The position numbers were made by a program, and so were the translations under genes. 17,833 bases of DNA from Dehalococcoidia bacterium (GTDB lineage: Bacteria > Chloroflexota > Dehalococcoidia > SAR202 > UBA11138), in assembly GCA_012270625.1 (NCBI GenBank), contig JAAXHZ010000113.1, positions 1-17,833 on the forward strand. Reading direction: 5' to 3'. The notes beneath the pieces were generated by a model. That model worked only from the letters and a program-made list of their open reading frames with translations, was not told the DNA's origin and made no database searches. Shown here piece after piece: positions 1 to 7,482 of this stretch. Position 1 is the stretch's first letter; each line of letters starts with the position of its first letter.

Positions 1-984
1 ATCCAGGACTGTGGCAAGCTGTCTGTTCGTGCGTCCTGTCAGATCGGACGCCGCCATCTGGCCCAAGGTCGCTGATTCTCGGATCGTCCTGCGTACGTAT
101 GCTTCGGGACTCAGCCTCTCAGCGACGCCGTTGGCGTCCGCATCCGACAGCCCGTGGGCGAGAATTGCGTACGCAACAGCTGTCCGCTCGCGAGACGAAA
201 TCTCGTCCGTCTCGTCCGTGAATCGCTCCCACTTCTCGGCTTGGAATCTCAGCGATAGATGGATGGCGCTCAGTACCCCCCACTCGTAGAGCACACGCAT
301 TGCGCCTACAGGATCGATCTCCACGAATACGCGCTCCAGCTCGTTTCGGACACGGGCCGCAGTTACGCAGTCGATATAGTTGACCGAATTCACCAGCGTG
401 TCGAGTGTCTCCGGTGTAGGCGTCAGACCGAGACGGGACGAATAGCGAGCGGCCCTCAGCATCCTGGTAGGATCGTCTCGAAAGCTGTCCACATGCAGTG
501 CCCGGAGGCGCTGTCTCTCCAGATCGATCAGCCCACCATGCGGATCGAACAGGTCGCCCCAGGTATCCGAGCGCAGCGAGACCGCCATCGCGTTGACTGA
601 AAAGTCGCGCCTGGCCAGGTCTTCATCTAGAGTGCCGCTCCGAACTGCCGGCAAACTGCCCGGAGTGGGATAATCTTCAGCCCGCGCCATCGCTAGATCG
701 ACTTCTAGGTCATCCACACGCAGCTTCGCGGTCGTGAACTGGGAGCGTCTGGAGACCGTTCCGCCGGTTAGCGACGCGATACGGTCGAACGTCCGGCTGT
801 CGGCGTCCACGAGCGCGACGTCAAGATCGACGATCCCGGATCGATCCATCAGGAGATCGCGTACCGATCCGCCCACCAGAAGTGGATGGACTCCGGCAGA
901 TTCGGCGGCGGCTCCCACTGCACGGGCTACCCCAAGCGTATCCGGGGCCAGACGCGACGCCATCAGATCAGCGACGTTATCCAC
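1..984 (-). CDS. CCA tRNA nucleotidyltransferase / poly(A) polymerase family (3' partial)
   Basis: Reading the minus strand from 984 to the window edge gives 328 open codons with no stop, so the C-terminus lies outside. The protein is a class II nucleotidyltransferase that would add CCA to tRNA 3' ends, or poly(A) tails, in the cytoplasm. Visible motifs are LLVGGSVRDLLM followed by DLDVALVDAD (the Gly-rich loop and catalytic carboxylates of the head domain), RRDFSVNAMAV (the conserved RRDF motif) and FRDDPTRMLRAARYSSRLG (neck/nucleotide-base recognition region). I chose the GTG at 984 because GGAGG (complement of 992-996) lies 7 nt upstream; ATG at 963 is an alternative that trims seven residues. 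The gene is 27 nt downstream of the aldolase gene on the same strand and probably shares its transcript. The family is certain; CCA-adding versus poly(A) activity cannot be told from this part. Confidence 0.9.
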   Translation of the reverse strand, partial: MDNVADLMASRLAPDTLGVARAVGAAAESAGVHPLLVGGSVRDLLMDRSGIVDLDVALVDADSRTFDRIASLTGGTVSRRSQFTTAKLRVDDLEVDLAMARAEDYPTPGSLPAVRSGTLDEDLARRDFSVNAMAVSLRSDTWGDLFDPHGGLIDLERQRLRALHVDSFRDDPTRMLRAARYSSRLGLTPTPETLDTLVNSVNYIDCVTAARVRNELERVFVEIDPVGAMRVLYEWGVLSAIHLSLRFQAEKWERFTDETDEISSRERTAVAYAILAHGLSDADANGVAERLSPEAYVRRTIRESATLGQMAASDLTGRTNRQLATVLD

Positions 985-1011
985 CACCCAGCCTCCGCGT
1001 CCGGAGTGTGT

Positions 1012-1761
1012 CTATGAAAGCGCGTTGGCGACCTTTGCCTGAAACGCCTGAGCGCCCGACGTGACCCAGGCGGGCCACCCGGTCATCATGAACTTGACGC
1101 CTCTCCCGATGTACGCCTCGACGTTGTCATCCGAAGCGAGCGAGCCTGGGTTGCGGCCGGCGGCGGCGATCTTATCGAGCGCGCCGTTGATCGTGGCCAC
1201 CACGTCGGGATGGTCAAGCTGGCCTATGAGTCCCATCGACTGGGCAAGATCGCTCGGCGCCACGAAGAAGACGTCGATGTGGTCCACGGTCAGGATCTCG
1301 TCCAGGTTGTTCACCGCGACGATGTCTTCGATGAGGACGACCAACAGGCTCTGGTCGTTCGCCTCGGCGAAGTAGTTATCGACGCCGTAGCTCTGCCTGC
1401 TGCCGTACATCCCCCGCTCGCCAATGGGAGCGAACTTGCCCGCCTGTACGACGGCCTCCGCCTCTTCTTTCGTGTTGACGTGCGGGACCACGATACCCTG
1501 CGCTCCCACGTCCAGCGTGCGGTATATCACGCCTGGCACATTCTGATTGACTCTGACCACAGACGTCATGCCCCAGATGTCCGCCGCCCTCGTGAGATCG
1601 GGGATGTCCTTGTAGTCCACTGGGCCGTGCTCGCCCTCTATCCAGACGCCATCGAACCCCAGTGGACCCAATGAGTCCACTACGTCGGGCGTCATGTGTC
1701 CTGACAGCACAATGGACACTTCACCGCGGTTCAGCTTCGCCTTGACTCTGTTCTCTCGCAT
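1012..1761 (-). CDS. HpcH/HpaI-family class II aldolase
   Basis: A 249-residue protein matching the HpcH/HpaI family of metal-dependent pyruvate aldolases, such as 4-hydroxy-2-oxoheptanedioate or 2-keto-3-deoxy-sugar-acid aldolases. These cleave 2-keto-4-hydroxy acids into pyruvate plus an aldehyde. Counting from ATG at 1761, His45 sits in GEHGP, Arg70 in SVVRV, Glu145 in LIEDI and Asp171 in APSDLAQSMG. These correspond to the catalytic His45/Arg70 and the metal ligands Glu149/Asp175 of E. coli HpcH, and the APIGERG motif is also present. Upstream in-frame starts exist: GTG at 1806, and TTG at 1770 with AAGGGG seven bases before it. ATG 1761 best matches family length, but TTG 1770 has the better ribosome site. 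The substrate is unknown. A near-consensus promoter lies at 1827-1855. Confidence 0.9.
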   Translation of the reverse strand: MRENRVKAKLNRGEVSIVLSGHMTPDVVDSLGPLGFDGVWIEGEHGPVDYKDIPDLTRAADIWGMTSVVRVNQNVPGVIYRTLDVGAQGIVVPHVNTKEEAEAVVQAGKFAPIGERGMYGSRQSYGVDNYFAEANDQSLLVVLIEDIVAVNNLDEILTVDHIDVFFVAPSDLAQSMGLIGQLDHPDVVATINGALDKIAAAGRNPGSLASDDNVEAYIGRGVKFMMTGWPAWVTSGAQAFQAKVANALS

Positions 1762-1826
1762 GGACGCCAATTGGACACCCCTTCTTCCCACTGTGCTTAA
1801 ACTCACGGTTCTACCGAGGCAGCGCC

Positions 1827-1855
1827 ATTATAGGTTCGGCTCAAGTCACGGTCAA
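1827..1855 (-). promoter_or_regulatory. Sigma70-type promoter for the HpcH-family aldolase gene
   Basis: On the minus strand a -35 box TTGACC (complement of 1850-1855) is followed after exactly 17 nt by a perfect TATAAT -10 box (complement of 1827-1832). Transcription would start near 1820, upstream of all candidate aldolase start codons. This is a sequence match only. Confidence 0.7.
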
Positions 1856-1859
1856 ACGG

Positions 1860-1865
1860 TATAAT
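1860..1865 (+). promoter_or_regulatory. -10 box of the Nudix gene promoter
   Basis: A perfect TATAAT lies 38 nt upstream of the Nudix ATG on the plus strand. The -35 is poor: TTCGGC at 1835-1840 would give a 19-nt spacer. It sits just beside the -35 of the divergent aldolase promoter, so polymerase binding at the two promoters may be mutually exclusive. Confidence 0.45.
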
Positions 1866-1903
1866 CCAGGTGGACTATCGGGATAAGAGATCGGGCGTCC
1901 GAA

Positions 1904-2395
1904 ATGGCTTCAGACTACACATACTGCCACCGGTGCGGCGAAGTTCTGGGAGAGGAGCGGGTCGCTGGCGCTCTCAGGCCCAAGTGCGGGGCGTGCGGCG
2001 AGGTCGTGTTCCTCGACCCGAAGCTCGCCGTCGTGGTAATCGTGTCTCAGGACTCCCAGATACTCATGGTGAAGCGCGACATCGACCCGATGATGGGCCG
2101 CTGGAGCTTCCCGTCAGGATACGTTGACCGTGGCGAGGTGGTCGAGGAAGCGGCCGTGCGCGAAGTGCGCGAAGAGACTAACGTGGACGTATCGCTCGAC
2201 GCGCTGCTGGGCGTGTACTCTCGTCGGGGAGCGTCCGTGGTACTGGTGGCATACGCCGCGAGCATCGTTGGAGGATGTCCAAGCCCAGGAGACGAGGCGC
2301 AGGCAGTCAAGCTATTCGCGGCTGACGATCTGCCTCCGCTGCCATTCCCAGACGACGCAAAGATCATCGCCGACTGGCGCCGTCTCAGAGACTAG
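1904..2395 (+). CDS. Nudix hydrolase with N-terminal zinc ribbon
   Basis: A 163-residue protein with two parts. Residues 8-31 carry CxxCG...CGACG (Cys8, Cys11, Cys28, Cys31), a four-cysteine zinc ribbon like the one in NADH-pyrophosphatase-type Nudix proteins. Residues 72-96 carry the Nudix box GYVDRGE-x7-REVREETNV, which matches GX5EX7REUXEEXGU except that Asn replaces the usual Gly near the end. The Glu residues of REVREE would bind the catalytic Mg2+ or Mn2+. Such proteins hydrolyse nucleoside diphosphates linked to another group; the exact substrate is not predictable here. The stop codon interlocks with that of the convergent HAD gene through the palindrome CTAG at 2392-2395. The start follows a TATAAT by 38 nt. 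Confidence 0.9.
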   Translation: MASDYTYCHRCGEVLGEERVAGALRPKCGACGEVVFLDPKLAVVVIVSQDSQILMVKRDIDPMMGRWSFPSGYVDRGEVVEEAAVREVREETNVDVSLDALLGVYSRRGASVVLVAYAASIVGGCPSPGDEAQAVKLFAADDLPPLPFPDDAKIIADWRRLRD

Positions 2396-3075
2396 ATTCC
2401 CAGCAGCGGGCGTACCTCCCAGACGTGTTCGATTACGTGGGTCGGATGGTATGAATCGATCTCCCAGGATCTGGCATGGCTCATCCACGCCGTCTGCATT
2501 CCGACATCGCCAGCTCCCACGATGTCGGCCTCGGGGTTGTCTCCGACGAACAGCGTCTCCAATGGGTTGCCGCCGATGAGACCGAGCGCATGGTTGAAGA
2601 TAGACGGATGTGGTTTGTTCACCCCGAACTCCTCGGACACCACTACGGCATCCACGAGATCCGCCACTCCGCTATTGCGGACTTTCGCCCACTGCATTTC
2701 TGTGGGTCCGTTCGTCACAACCCCGACTGGAACACCAGCGCTCCTGACGTCAGCCAGCATGTGTGCGGTTCTAACGTCGAGAGAGACCATATTCGGCACA
2801 GCTCTGCTGTGGGCTTCGAGAGCCGCCTCCACACTGTCAAACGATCCCGGCCATATTGCCAGCATCCTGACGTAGAAGTCCCAGAGATTGAACGGCTCAG
2901 GGAGAGGCTCGAACATCCTGGCGATGAACTCTTCCTCCGTTTCGGGACGATTCTGACGGGGCAGCGTATCGTACCAGTGCTTGTCGAGCCGGATCAGTGC
3001 TTCGGTGGTATCTACGAGTGTGTCATCGAAGTCGAACAGGACGGCCCGAATGGACCGATGCGCTCCAGAAATCAT
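2392..3075 (-). CDS. HAD-superfamily hydrolase (subfamily IA, YjjG-like)
   Basis: A 227-residue haloacid-dehalogenase-type phosphatase. All four HAD motifs are visible: DFDDT with nucleophile Asp15 and general acid Asp17, VTNGP with Thr121, Lys154 in NKPHPSIF, and FVGDNPEADIVGAG with Asp179 and Asp184. The long insert between motifs I and II is the helical C1 cap typical of subfamily IA, so it likely dephosphorylates a small phosphorylated metabolite such as a nucleotide or sugar phosphate. ATG at 3075 was chosen because AAAGGA lies about 5 nt upstream and overlaps the stop codon of the MFS gene. A longer in-frame start at 3123 would overlap that gene. It is the last gene of the minus-strand directon from 5835. 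Confidence 0.9.
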   Translation of the reverse strand: MISGAHRSIRAVLFDFDDTLVDTTEALIRLDKHWYDTLPRQNRPETEEEFIARMFEPLPEPFNLWDFYVRMLAIWPGSFDSVEAALEAHSRAVPNMVSLDVRTAHMLADVRSAGVPVGVVTNGPTEMQWAKVRNSGVADLVDAVVVSEEFGVNKPHPSIFNHALGLIGGNPLETLFVGDNPEADIVGAGDVGMQTAWMSHARSWEIDSYHPTHVIEHVWEVRPLLGI

Positions 3076-3085
3076 AGCTATCCTT

Positions 3086-4339
3086 TCAGGGAGAGTGCAC
3101 GGGGGACTGCCGGCGAACTCCATACAGCGTAGCTACGGCGGGGATCGAAAGCAAAGCGACTGCGGTGAACCCAACTCGCCACTGCAGCTCGTCGGACACC
3201 AGGTCGAGTACCGCCCCAATGAAGATGGGCCCGACAACGCCTCCCATGAATCCCAAGAACGCCTGGACAGCCATTGTGGAACCCAAAAGCCCGACCGGAG
3301 CGGTCTCAGTGATCGCTGTGGAGTATATGGACGAGTCGGCGGCGATTGCCCAGCCTAGGACACACGACACCGCGACAACTGCGGGCCAGGGCGCATCATA
3401 TATCCAGCCTATCGCCAGGCAGAGCAGTCCACTGAATATGAAGACGCCCATTGCGCTCTTGGCGCGACCGAATCGGTCAGAGATAGCTCCTCCAATCACA
3501 GGCCCGAGGCCTCCTGCCGCCAGAGCGATGCCTCCAACTGTCGCGGCGGTGGCGGCAGCTCTGGTTACGTCTTCGCCGCGCGACACCAGCACAGCAGCCA
3601 GTAGCGCTGGAAGCCAAACACGGACTGCGTACAGCTCCATGGCATGGAGCGAGTATCCCACGATGTAAGCTCGGGGAACTCTGCTGCGGAGCACATCGAC
3701 TCGTAATCGGCCCGTGCTCTCTGGCATCCCAGGCGCGGTACGGTCTCGCACTAAGATGAGCGCGAGCGGCACGCTGATCGCCGACAGCAGTGAGAGAGCG
3801 AGATACGCGCCGCGCCAGTCCACTGTGTTCATGAGAACTCCGGTTGCGGCAAGCGAGACGGCGTTCGCGCTGTAAAACGCGGTTACGTACAGCCCCATGG
3901 CAGCGCCGCGGTTCTCGGCGGGGAACGTGGCCGAGATCATGCGCAGGCCGGGCATGTATATTCCGACGAGTCCAACCCCGGCGACGAGTCTCAGCGCACA
4001 TGCTACCACCACGTCGTATGCGACTAGTGGAAAGAGCACATTTCCCAGCGCAGAGACGGCCGCGGAGACCAAAAACACCCAGCGCGTCGGCAGCCTGTCG
4101 GTCAGCGGAAGCACCATCAGGGCTGCGATCGCGTATCCGGCGAGATAGCATGAGAACACCAGCCCAGCGGTCGTGTTGCTTATTCCCCACTCGGCCCTGA
4201 TGAACGGAAGCGCGGCCACGTAGCTGGAAAATGGCGCGAGCGCGAGCAGGAGCGTCAGGCACATCGCCAAGAGCCAGGCCAGTCTTATGAAGCGCGACCT
4301 GTTCAGTGGCGGGTGATTTCTTGGTGGCGTAGATTGCAT
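3086..4339 (-). CDS. MFS transporter
   Basis: A strongly hydrophobic protein of about 417 residues with roughly 12 predicted membrane helices, typical in length and layout for the major facilitator superfamily. The loop between helices 2 and 3 holds PLTDRLPTRW, and the equivalent loop in the second half holds the clearer motif A, GGAISDRFGRAKS. A basic cytoplasmic stretch (NRSRFIRLAW) precedes helix 1. The substrate is unknown. The start is uncertain: ATG at 4339 was preferred, while an in-frame GTG at 4390 adds 17 residues. The stop lies 10 nt before the HAD start, and the HAD ribosome site overlaps this stop, so the two are almost certainly co-transcribed and perhaps translationally coupled. 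Confidence 0.88.
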   Translation of the reverse strand: MQSTPPRNHPPLNRSRFIRLAWLLAMCLTLLLALAPFSSYVAALPFIRAEWGISNTTAGLVFSCYLAGYAIAALMVLPLTDRLPTRWVFLVSAAVSALGNVLFPLVAYDVVVACALRLVAGVGLVGIYMPGLRMISATFPAENRGAAMGLYVTAFYSANAVSLAATGVLMNTVDWRGAYLALSLLSAISVPLALILVRDRTAPGMPESTGRLRVDVLRSRVPRAYIVGYSLHAMELYAVRVWLPALLAAVLVSRGEDVTRAAATAATVGGIALAAGGLGPVIGGAISDRFGRAKSAMGVFIFSGLLCLAIGWIYDAPWPAVVAVSCVLGWAIAADSSIYSTAITETAPVGLLGSTMAVQAFLGFMGGVVGPIFIGAVLDLVSDELQWRVGFTAVALLSIPAVATLYGVRRQSPVHSP

Positions 4340-4411
4340 GGGATGAACGTCGAGAGTAAGGGGCGAGAGATACCCGGGTAAACGCCTCACTCCCCGTTCC
4401 GGATTCTTAGC

Positions 4412-5059
4412 TCAGGGCATAGCTGAAAGTATCTGCCTGGCAGTAGTTACCAGTCTGGACTCGTCAGTAAGTTCAAGTACCTGAAGCAGGTCGGCCTCGG
4501 CTCTACCCAAGTCGCCAATCATCAGGTACACCTGTCCGCGCACTAAGAACAGCTCTGCGTTCTCAGGCTCCAGCCTTCCAGCGGTTCTGAGATCGTCCAG
4601 AGCGGACTCCGCGTCTCCGATCTCTAGGTAAACGCCGGCGCGGCTGATGTGCGCGTCCGTCATGCTTGGGTCGAGCTCGATGGCGCGTGTGTACTCCAGG
4701 ATCGCCTCGTCGTGGCTGTCCAGAGCATCGTATATCATGCCCCGGTGGAGCGAAGTTACAGGCAGACCCGGTTCGAGCTTCTCGGCGAGACGAAGATCCG
4801 CCGCCGCACTCGTAAGGTCGTCCAAGACTATGTAAACGAACGAACGCCTGGCGTACGCCTCAGCGTTTCGCGGATCGCTTTCGATTGCCGAAGTGTACGC
4901 TTCGAGAGCCTGCTTGATGTGACCGTCTTCCTGCAGTTCGATACCGCGCCTCAGGTCAGTGTTCGCAGCGCTCCCATCGTCTGTCTCACCGCAAGAGAGG
5001 CAGACCAGCAGGACCACAAAGGCGCATCGGATAGCAAACCTTCCCGTAGTGGTCTGCAC
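4412..5059 (-). CDS. TPR-repeat lipoprotein
   Basis: A 215-residue protein beginning with a short positively charged segment, a hydrophobic stretch (CAFVVLLVCLSC) and a Cys followed by Gly, which looks like a lipoprotein signal peptide cleaved before Cys23. The -3 residue is Cys rather than the usual Leu/Val/Ile, so lipidation is likely but not certain. The remainder consists of about five tetratricopeptide repeats, with typical A/Y/P spacings such as ALEAYTSAIESDPRNAEAY and AILEYTRAIELDPSMTDAH. It should be an extracytoplasmic protein-interaction scaffold. No catalytic domain is visible. The ATG lies 2 nt after the stop of the PPOX gene, showing tight operon packing. Confidence 0.85.
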   Translation of the reverse strand: MQTTTGRFAIRCAFVVLLVCLSCGETDDGSAANTDLRRGIELQEDGHIKQALEAYTSAIESDPRNAEAYARRSFVYIVLDDLTSAAADLRLAEKLEPGLPVTSLHRGMIYDALDSHDEAILEYTRAIELDPSMTDAHISRAGVYLEIGDAESALDDLRTAGRLEPENAELFLVRGQVYLMIGDLGRAEADLLQVLELTDESRLVTTARQILSAMP

Positions 5060-5061
5060 TA

Positions 5062-5586
5062 CTACACGTCAGCCCGGCCGCTGCGATGTTCGGTCAGAGC
5101 AGCCCTCTCTGGCGAACTCGCTTCTGCCTCAGAAGCTGAACTCGGTTCCCAGGGTGTAAGATCTCCCCATGAAGATATGCGTACCGGCCCGAGTCTTATG
5201 ACCGGCGCGTCGTCCGGCAGAAGAGTCTGGTACTGAACATACTTGCGCCTGAGCGCGCGTACCGCGTCGGAACGCTCACCCTCGTCCAGGACCAGAGCGG
5301 CGCGCGCGATGATGAGCACGTAGCCCAGTTGGCTCCAGTCATCGGAGTACCGGTCCACCATTAGAGCCGCCCGGGGATTAGAGGCTATGTTTCGCACACG
5401 GCGCAGCTTCAGAACGTCCACGGACTTCGGTTTGGAGTCCAGCCCAATGTAGATGTCCCCATCGAGCAGCTCAAAGCACACAGGCACAATGTGAGGTCGT
5501 CCTTGTGTGGTCGATGTCGCCAGCCGGCCTACCCTCGCGCTCGCGACGAACCGCCTCTCATCGTTCGCAAGCGCATGACGCGGCAT
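5062..5586 (-). CDS. PPOX-class, probable F420-dependent protein (Rv0121 family)
   Basis: A 174-residue split-barrel flavin/F420-type protein. The core matches the Rv0121-type PPOX family: FVASARVGRLATSTTQGRPHIVPVCF near residues 13-38, DSKPKSVDVLKLRRVRNIASNPRAALMVD at 50-78 and the YSDDWSQL segment after it. The Lys-rich DxKPK stretch is characteristic of the F420-class branch. Such proteins usually reduce small unsaturated substrates with F420H2 or bind related deazaflavins; the substrate is unknown. Residues from about 145 form a Ser/Glu/Ala-rich, probably disordered tail beyond the usual ~140-residue domain. The ATG lies 7 nt after the stop of the MBL remnant and in the same reading frame. 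GGAG overlapping that stop serves as ribosome site. Confidence 0.87.
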   Translation of the reverse strand: MPRHALANDERRFVASARVGRLATSTTQGRPHIVPVCFELLDGDIYIGLDSKPKSVDVLKLRRVRNIASNPRAALMVDRYSDDWSQLGYVLIIARAALVLDEGERSDAVRALRRKYVQYQTLLPDDAPVIRLGPVRISSWGDLTPWEPSSASEAEASSPERAALTEHRSGRADV

Positions 5587-5592
5587 TTCACT

Positions 5593-5835
5593 TCACTCCG
5601 GCTGCCAGATACGCCGGTCACCGGCATCTACCAGCGCCATCTTCCCCGACGACCTGAACGCGAACGACCCAGACCGGGGGTGAATGAGCTCCGCGTCGTC
5701 CAGAAGATCGCCATACTCCGATTGCCAAATGTCGATGTCGCTGGTTGGGAACACGTCCGCGGGCGACATGTCACCCTGTCCGTCGGAGACCGAAACTATC
5801 TCTATGTTGCCGACAACGGCTTTCTCGCCTGCCAC
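5593..5835 (-). pseudogene. Internally deleted MBL-fold metallo-hydrolase (N-terminal remnant)
   Basis: An 80-residue open frame resembling the first ~70 residues of MBL-fold hydrolases: VGNIEIVSVSDGQG, then VFPTSDIDIWQSEY and GSFAFRSSGKMALVDAG. Intact relatives continue from the LVDTG strand into the HxHxDH metal-binding motif, which is entirely absent here. Instead the frame runs straight into GDRRIWQPE and stops. That ending resembles the extreme C-terminus (G-R-R-x-W-Q) I recall for this family, so the likely history is an internal deletion joining the two ends. The GTG start at 5835 has a strong site (GGGAGG, 6 nt spacing), so the frame may still be translated. It cannot be an active hydrolase. 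An assembly artefact is also possible. Confidence 0.65.
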
Positions 5836-5888
5836 GGAACGCCTCCCTCAATTGAATTACCGACCGAGGTGCGGCCTGAGTGGGGCGT

Positions 5889-5917
5889 ATTCTATACACC
5901 GATATGAGACCGCGCAA
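5889..5917 (-). promoter_or_regulatory. Candidate promoter for the 5835-2392 directon
   Basis: On the minus strand TTGCGC (complement of 5912-5917) and TAGAAT (complement of 5889-5894) are separated by 17 nt, upstream of the MBL remnant start at 5835. The -10 differs from consensus at one base; the -35 is weak. It is back to back with the hydantoinase promoter. Confidence 0.4.
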
Positions 5918-5926
5918 ACGCGGCGC

Positions 5927-5954
5927 TTGACACAGGTCACAGCGGGGATATGAT
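5927..5954 (+). promoter_or_regulatory. Sigma70-type promoter of the hydantoinase-like gene
   Basis: A consensus -35 TTGACA at 5927-5932, a 16-nt spacer and TATGAT at 5949-5954 predict a start near 5961, about 25 nt before the ATG at 5986. This argues against the upstream ATG at 5950, which lies inside the -10. The palindrome TGAC-N4-GTCA at 5928-5939 overlaps the -35 and could be an operator. Confidence 0.7.
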
Positions 5955-5985
5955 AGCCATCGAGACTAAATCGGGAGGCGTGAAC

Positions 5986-7416
5986 ATGGCGGACAGGGGA
6001 GCTGACTACATGATTCGCGGCGGACTCGTCGTTCGCGGGACTGGGATCACGCGCGAGGACATCATCGTCGCAGACGGGAAGATAGTGGAGAACGACGGCA
6101 GCTATACCGATCCCGAAATCGGGCGGATAATCGACGCCTCCGGCATGTTCGTCATGCCTGGCATCGTCGACGCGCACAACCATCCGGTCAACGCCGACCG
6201 CATCGAGACGTTCTCGCTCAGCGCGGCGTTTGGCGGAGTGACGACCGTGGTGCCGTTCATCCAGAACATGCGCAGGCAGGGTATAGAAGGCACTGTCACG
6301 GACATGATCCACGAGTTCATGGACGAGGCTGCGGCAGACTCCTATCTGGACTACAGCATTCACGCCATCCTGCTGGGCGACGATGACGTCGAGGACCAGG
6401 TTCCCAGGCTAATGGACATGGGCGTCATCTCGTTCAAGATGTACATGACCTACCCAAGGCGCGGCATGATGATGCCCGACGACCGGATGCTAAGGGCGAT
6501 GGAGATGGCCGCGGCTGACGGCGGCATCGCAATGGTCCACGCCGAGAACGGCTACTGCATCGACCATCTCGTGGAGCGTTCCATAGAAGCCGGACACACT
6601 GGCAGAGAACACTACGCGCCCTCACAGCCCAGAATACTCGAGATCGAAGCTGCCAATCGCGCCGCCACTTACGCCCAGGTTACAGGATGCCCTCTGTATA
6701 TCGTTCACCTGTCGGCCCGAGAGATACTCGGCGTTCTTGAGCAGTTCCGCGGAGAGGACATGCACCTGTTCGGGGAGACCTGTCCCCAGTACCTCGATCT
6801 CACCAATCAGGCCATGCTGGACCACGGCTCGCTCGCCAAGATCGGACCGCCTCTCAGGGATCGGGAGGACAACGAGGCCATGTGGCGCGGCCTGTCGTCG
6901 CACCTCATCGACACAATCGCGAGCGACTTCTGTGGATTCAAGAAGTCGCAGAAGGCTTCATACGACGCTGAGGGCGACCCCGACGAAGAGGGTTCGATCT
7001 TCGATGCCACCTTCGGCGGAAACTGGGTCGAGCAGATGCTGTGCGTCGCCTATCACGAGGGCGTCAACGCGGGCCGTATTACACTTCCCAGGCTGGTGCA
7101 GGTCATGTGCGAGAACCCTGCCAAGATATTCGGCCTATACCCACAGAAGGGGTCTCTCGACCCGGGCTCAGACGCCGACGTCGTGCTCTTCGACCCAACC
7201 GTCGAACACACCCTCAGCGCTGAGACGCAGCACTGCAACGCCGACTTCACGATGTTCGAGGGAAAGCAGGTGATCGGCAAGCCCGTACTGACGATGCAGA
7301 GAGGCGAGATACTCGTCGAGAACGGTGTGATGCAGCGTCTCAAGGGCCGCGCGAGGTATCTGCCCGGCAACCGCGAGCTGACCGCCTATGCGGAGTCAGG
7401 CCACGCCGTTTTCTAA
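5986..7416 (+). CDS. Dihydropyrimidinase / D-hydantoinase-like amidohydrolase
   Basis: A 476-residue cyclic amidohydrolase. It has the family order: an N-terminal beta-sandwich strand set, a TIM-barrel metal site with Asp62-x-His64-x-His66 (DAHNH), a probable carboxylated Lys151 in SFKMYM, His185 in MVHAEN, His241 in IVHLSA, the ETCPQYL motif at 264-270, and Asp314 in IASDFCGF. It ends with the C-terminal sandwich PGSDADVVLFDP. The reaction would be reversible hydrolysis of a cyclic diamide (dihydropyrimidine, hydantoin or similar). The position after Asp314 is Phe where D-hydantoinases and relatives normally have His, so activity may be altered. The start at 5986 has GGGAGG 7 nt upstream and fits the promoter. 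Transcription is probably monocistronic; the next gene is 232 nt away. Confidence 0.9.
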   Translation: MADRGADYMIRGGLVVRGTGITREDIIVADGKIVENDGSYTDPEIGRIIDASGMFVMPGIVDAHNHPVNADRIETFSLSAAFGGVTTVVPFIQNMRRQGIEGTVTDMIHEFMDEAAADSYLDYSIHAILLGDDDVEDQVPRLMDMGVISFKMYMTYPRRGMMMPDDRMLRAMEMAAADGGIAMVHAENGYCIDHLVERSIEAGHTGREHYAPSQPRILEIEAANRAATYAQVTGCPLYIVHLSAREILGVLEQFRGEDMHLFGETCPQYLDLTNQAMLDHGSLAKIGPPLRDREDNEAMWRGLSSHLIDTIASDFCGFKKSQKASYDAEGDPDEEGSIFDATFGGNWVEQMLCVAYHEGVNAGRITLPRLVQVMCENPAKIFGLYPQKGSLDPGSDADVVLFDPTVEHTLSAETQHCNADFTMFEGKQVIGKPVLTMQRGEILVENGVMQRLKGRARYLPGNRELTAYAESGHAVF

Positions 7417-7449
7417 GGTCGGCCAAGCTCAGGTTTCCCCAGCTCTCTA

Positions 7450-7458
7450 TGCTATACT
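7450..7458 (+). promoter_or_regulatory. Candidate extended -10 promoter for selD
   Basis: TGC-TATACT at 7450-7458 matches an extended -10 element (TGn plus a TATAAT-like hexamer). No good -35 is visible. It partly overlaps the left end of the repeat element and would give a leader of about 180 nt before selD. Confidence 0.35.
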
Positions 7459-7482
7459 TGCAAGTGAGATCATTACATAACT

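Noticed and set aside
11..1042. Plus-strand frames at the left edge
   Set aside because: They are shadows of the minus-strand CCA-adding enzyme gene, whose motifs (GGSVRDLL, RRDFSVNAMA) are unmistakable.
5950..5985. Hydantoinase start at ATG 5950
   Set aside because: This ATG lies inside the predicted -10 box, and the ATG at 5986 has a strong GGGAGG site 7 nt upstream.
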